The notes below the pieces were generated by a model, which worked only from the letters and a program-made list of their open reading frames with translations, ran no database searches and had not been told where the DNA came from. 22,177 bases of DNA from Didymodactylos carnosus (lineage: Eukaryota > Rotifera > Eurotatoria > Philodinida > Philodinidae). Made by a program: the position numbers and the translations under genes. This document shows positions 18,249 through 22,177 of the stretch, piece by piece; position 1 is the first letter of the stretch; every line of letters begins with the position of its first letter. Where the stretch lies: positions 1 through 22,177 of the forward strand of contig CAJNOQ010002909.1 in the NCBI GenBank assembly GCA_905250885.1, in the 5' to 3' direction.

Positions 18249-18735
18249 TTTTTTATTGTTAAAGTATGTGACTCAGTTCATCAATCTCGACAACTAACAA
18301 TAATTTTGATTAACAGCATGTAAATTTAATTCTACACAAAACGCACTGCCGGCTCTTGTGACTATCATATATTTTTGATTAACAGCATGTAAAATCTAAT
18401 TGTGCACAAAATGCACAGGAAAAAACCCGCATATTTCCGCTTTACATCCGTTCGATTTCGAGTCTTCCTAATTGAGATCACTCTTTATCAAGAAATTTGG
18501 AAGTCTTAAGTAAATTACAAAAACATCAGAAGATGGACACAAGAGAGCGAGAGTGGGTGCCAAAAAGTGGTCTCAATTCGGAAAGAGTCTCCGATTTATA
18601 ATCAATATCAGACTGTAATAGTCACAAGAGCCGGCAGCGCATTTTGAGTAGAATTAAATTTACATACTGTTAATCAGAACCTATTGTTAGTTGTAGAGAA
18701 TGACTAACTTAGTCATACACTTTAACAAGAAAAAA
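18249..18735. repeat. Inverted-repeat element with about 120-bp arms
   Basis: Left arm 18249-18368 (TTTTGATTAACAGCATGTAA, CGCACTGCCGGCTCTTGTGA) pairs with right arm 18614-18735 (TCACAAGAGCCGGCAGCGCA, CTGTTAATCAG). A second inverted pair lies further in (GAGTCTTCCTAATTGAGATC near 18459 against GGTCTCAATTCGGAAAGAGT near 18569). The block around 18308-18352 is partly repeated in direct orientation at 18371-18417. No coding frame is present. Confidence 0.78.
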
Positions 18736-18790
18736 TATATCAGTAATAGAAAAGAAAGCTCAAACATGTTTTTATCTTTCCCTTAATAAA

Positions 18791-19300
18791 TTAGTCGATG
18801 CTGTGGGCGACATGACTCATCGCTTTGCTAACTAGTATAAACAGTGGCGGTCATATAATTTCATTAACTCTCTACGAGCTCAGATTCTTGTTAATACAAT
18901 CTGAAGATAAGTTCGTTAATTTTCTGTGTTCAGTGTCTCAAAAAAATCATTCTGACATTTTCCATTCGTGTAACGACATGGAGGTCTTCGGAATTCCATT
19001 ATGACGAGGATAATAAATGGAAAGTTTGCCATTTTTTTCATTGTTTTCCTTATATTCTTCACGCCATTACGCATGTTCGTCTCCATATCTTATGCCGCCG
19101 CTCATTTTTAAGGGAAAACGCTTACCTTCTACGCTTTCATTTTTTTAAGGTAAACTTTTCAAGTTATAAAACCCTTAAAATAAGAATACGAGCTCACCAA
19201 ACCCATGATAACATGAATTTCAGAAAATGAACCAATGACTGCTGACTAGCTAGTAAATCTCTTAAGGAAGCATAAAAAAATCACACACAGCATCGACTAA
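18791..19300. mobile_element. Possible 510-bp element with 15-bp terminal inverted repeats
   Basis: TTAGTCGATGCTGTG at 18791-18805 and its exact complement CACAGCATCGACTAA at 19286-19300 enclose non-coding sequence. No target duplication was found, so this may be a chance or remnant pairing, although a perfect 15-bp match is unlikely by chance in a segment this short. Confidence 0.5.
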
Positions 19301-20937
19301 ATGGCCTCCACACATTTCTCTATTGATCTACGCAAGAACCAAGCTTTTATGATGAATGGAGAACCGACAAGAATTTCGAAAAACTTAAGACTTAAAAAGC
19401 ACGGGGAGGATCAGATCACGCACAAAAAGTGACTGGATAGCACCAAGTGCGGTTGATGCTAGCGATTTTGTTTGATGTTCAAACTGGCTGAATGATTGCA
19501 AGATTTACACTAATTTGTTCAATAACTTCAATTTGTTGATATTTATTCGATGGTAAAACATTCAATACCTTTTTAGCAACTTTTCTTCATGATTGCGTTG
19601 GCTGAAACGAGGAAGAATTAGACGGCGTTGTAACATTTTATGCAATTTTCAAGCGCATTAAAGCCAAACGGTTAGATGTTAAACTTAATCGTGCATTGTT
19701 TTCGTATCCGGTCTTTCTGCGTTAGTAATTCATGCAATCCTTTTTCTTCTTTTTATTAAGATACTGTTAGTGGCTTTGAGTGCATGCTAAAGCAGCCATT
19801 TATAATAGTATTATGGGAATTAACTATCTACAATGTTACGGAGGGTCTCCCAGCCCGTTTTTTTCCACAAAGGCGTAGAGGACACTTCGAAGGCTAAGTT
19901 GCAAAGTTTTTTGGATTTTTTAACTTGTAGCTTCTAAAAGTTTTTTCGAATTGTGTTGCGAAAAGTCTTCTCTCCGCCAAAAACTATAGAAAGGACGGGA
20001 GATGATAAGAGCCAAAATCGCAAGGGGGAAAAAGCGGACTTCAGGGCTTCGAAGATTCCTGAATTCTTGTAGTCCACTGAAGTCTCATGGAGTCCAATGA
20101 AATCCCATGAAGTATGCTGGAGTCCCTTAAAATAACTTCCTGTGAGTAAAAAATGTTAGTACGTTTGTTCTTCTTCGAAAATGAGCAATCAGAAGAAGGC
20201 TTTTATTCGCAACCATTCGATATTCTATATATTCACGTACTCAGCTTCTGTCTAACGAGGGAAGGCCACCGACTGATCCCTCGCTTTTGAGCTTTAACTT
20301 AGTTGACAAGGGGTAATCGAACATGCTGATTCCGAATATCATAATGGTTTTTGCCCGCTTTCACCTTAAAGCCCCGTTTTTCAAAGATCTTGGTTTTTAG
20401 GCCGAAAAATCATTTGCACCAAAACATTTTTTTGATCTGTCCATATGAAAGAGCACATCGCAAAACCAACAAAAAACCTCTTTTTAAGGCTCTTTGTGAG
20501 GTTTTGAGCGAGTTTTTTAGGCCGAGAACTAAAAAAAAAACAGTGAAAAAGCGGTTTTTCTCTGTACACATTTCCGTACAGAAAATTCTTGTTATTTTTC
20601 TTTTCGTTCTGTTCTTTAACTCATCAAACGCATTCAGTACTTGTTTGTGGCATACATGACACAATCCAGCTTCGAAAGATTGTGATAGAAAAGAAAGCTA
20701 TGTCCGAAATGTAGTTAAAAGATAATATTCGAGGAATGAAAGATGAATGATTCAGTACATTGAAGAAACTGATAGCATAATACGCTTGAGAAGAATAGTT
20801 TCTAAAACTATTTGTAAAATTTAATCTCACATCGAAGTGTGAGTTGAAAATAAAACAGTCAATGCGAAATGCGGTACTGAAATGTGAGAAGTATCCGTTC
20901 AGTTAAACGATCTCTTATAATTTCACATGAAAATAAA
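19301..20937. other. Intergenic / upstream part of the transposase element, no gene seen
   Basis: No supported gene. A degenerate repeat of GGAGTCCAATGAA-like blocks lies at about 20070-20130 (AGTCCACTGAAGT, GGAGTCCAATGAA, ATCCCATGAAGT). Overlapping open frames on both strands at 20351-20664 arise from low-complexity A/T runs and look non-coding. The 5' terminal repeat of the transposase element should lie here if the element is intact on this side, but I could not identify it. Confidence 0.35.
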
Positions 20938-22177
20938 ATGAACGCACAGAATATCGCCTCAACTTTGAGTGATTTAGTTTCTCGTGAGTTATCCAATAAA
21001 GAGCCGTCTCCAGTTACGTCACAGGAGCGGCAAATGGCCGAATATCTTGCCGATACAGTAAAACTTATGGTCAGCGGACAGAAGGTTGATTATGACGAAA
21101 AAACAACCATAGATTTTGCTGGATTTACAGACGAAGAAGATAGTGAGGGAGAAGAGCAGCATGAAGAGGAAGAAGTGGACGAGGACTGGACGAACAAAGA
21201 ATTAGTGTTAGAAAAATACGATTTAAAAAGTTTTTCAGAGGACTTTATGCGTCAAGTAATTGATTTCGTTGATCAAGCGGGACCTAGAAGTAAACATGGT
21301 CGTTCTTGGAAGGCAATTCATCATAGATTTAGAACAATTCCAAACAGACATTATATTCTTCATTTCCGAAAATATCTTTAGCATCATGGAACTAAAAGAC
21401 AAAAAACGCAACATCTGGACGAGCTACTTTACAAAAAGTTAATTGATGCACGAGAAAAAAGCCTGGCAGTTCATGATTTGGACATACAACGGTGGGGTTT
21501 ACGGATAGCCAGAGAAATTAAGCTTGAGGAATTTCGTGCTTCTCATGGCTGGCTGGAAAATTTTAAAGCTCGCCATAGGTTAGCCTCTCATAAAATTACA
21601 AACTTCGTTTCGCATCATCAGGTGGCAAATCGTGATGCTATAGAAAAATCGAAACAAGACTTTCTTAAAGAATATCATAAGATTTCGTCTCATTTTAAAC
21701 CTTCTGAAACTCCTAACATAGATCAGACGGGTGTGAAAAAAGAATTGCACTCAAGTCGCACTATCACTTTCATTGGCGAAAAGAAAACCTTTGGTGTTGT
21801 GCAGTCGAAAAATGGTACGACACACTCCTACACTTTACAACCAACTATTTCCCTAGACGAAAAACTTTTAGCAACTATTTATCTATGCTTACAAGAGCCA
21901 GGTGGTAAGTTGTGTATAATCTAAATCTCTTCAAAGTTCTCTCATTCGTTTTTTCGCTTAATTAAGGCAAAATGGAAGAACAAGTGAAAAGAAACCTGTT
22001 TCAGCCGAAAAATGTTGTTATAACATGTTCTTGTTCAGGCAAACTCACAAGTCACTAGTTGAATATTGGAGAGATAACTGTTTTCTGCCATTGGTCGGCG
22101 CCAAATGTTTGTTACTCTCTGACAGTTACCCTGGCCAAAGTCGAAAAGAAACCTTTCAGCCTCAAAACTGCAGCGGC
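20938..22177 (+). pseudogene. Decayed DDE transposase (CENP-B/Tc5/pogo-like), 3' end beyond window
   Basis: The ATG at 20938 opens a frame with an acidic region (residues about 60-85), then a helix-turn-helix candidate (SWKAIHHRF). The frame is cut by TAG at 21379-21381 (between FRKYL and HHGTKRQK) and continues in the same frame: VHDLDIQRWGLRIAREI, EEFRASHGWLENFKARH (CENP-B/Tc5-type DNA-binding signature) and NIDQTGVKKEL with the first catalytic Asp at 21721. A 62-nt GT-AG intron (21905-21966) joins EPGG to KMEEQVKRNLFQPKNVV. A one-base frameshift near 22050-22052 follows SGKLT. The shifted frame reads LVEYWRDN and LLLSDSYPGQ, with the second catalytic Asp at 22121. The third acidic residue would lie outside. 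One nonsense codon plus one frameshift make an inactive copy; the intron may be genuine. Confidence 0.85.

Noticed and set aside
20351..20664. Open frames of 62-102 codons on both strands
   Set aside because: Low-complexity lysine/phenylalanine-rich translations from A/T runs, overlapping on opposite strands, with no family resemblance.

Overview
The window looks like an AT-rich metazoan nuclear genome. The genes have very short GT-AG introns (mostly 49-69 nt) and the gaps between them are packed with many different, mostly single-copy, inverted-repeat DNA elements. This combination is most reminiscent of a bdelloid rotifer, but that is an inference from style and no species marker is visible.

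The left third (about 7801 down to the left edge, minus strand) is one large spliced gene for a TRPM-family cation channel. I could join at least 26 exons in a continuous frame: TRPM N-terminal SLOG/MHR region, S1-S6 with pore loop, TRP box and coiled coil. The frame then continues through four more exons into a segment whose pattern matches a PLAT/LH2 beta-sandwich. A C-terminal PLAT on a TRPM channel, in the position where TRPM2 carries Nudix and TRPM6/7 carry alpha-kinase, is the most unusual thing here. One intron (2290-3759) is about 25 times longer than the rest and holds an 812-bp inverted-repeat transposon.

Upstream on the same strand (8930-11149) is a single-exon gene for a 739-residue protein with a helical N-terminal region and a C-terminal TIR domain; the residue aligned with the catalytic Glu of TIR NADases appears to be Ala. 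TIR enzymes make ADP-ribose-type signals, and the SLOG fold of TRPM channels (and of the bacterial Thoeris effector ThsA) binds such molecules. The neighbourhood is therefore suggestive, but functional coupling is only a hypothesis.

From about 11.5 kb to 20.9 kb no convincing host gene is seen. The region is a mosaic of non-autonomous DNA elements: a nested element with long arms and an 8-9 bp target duplication, a piggyBac-like element flanked by TTAA, two neighbouring elements whose ends are built from 15/16-bp iterations, and several long hairpins. Two smaller elements lie between the TIR and TRPM genes. The right end (20938 to the edge) is a decayed CENP-B/Tc5/pogo-like DDE transposase gene with one in-frame stop, one spliceable intron and one frameshift.
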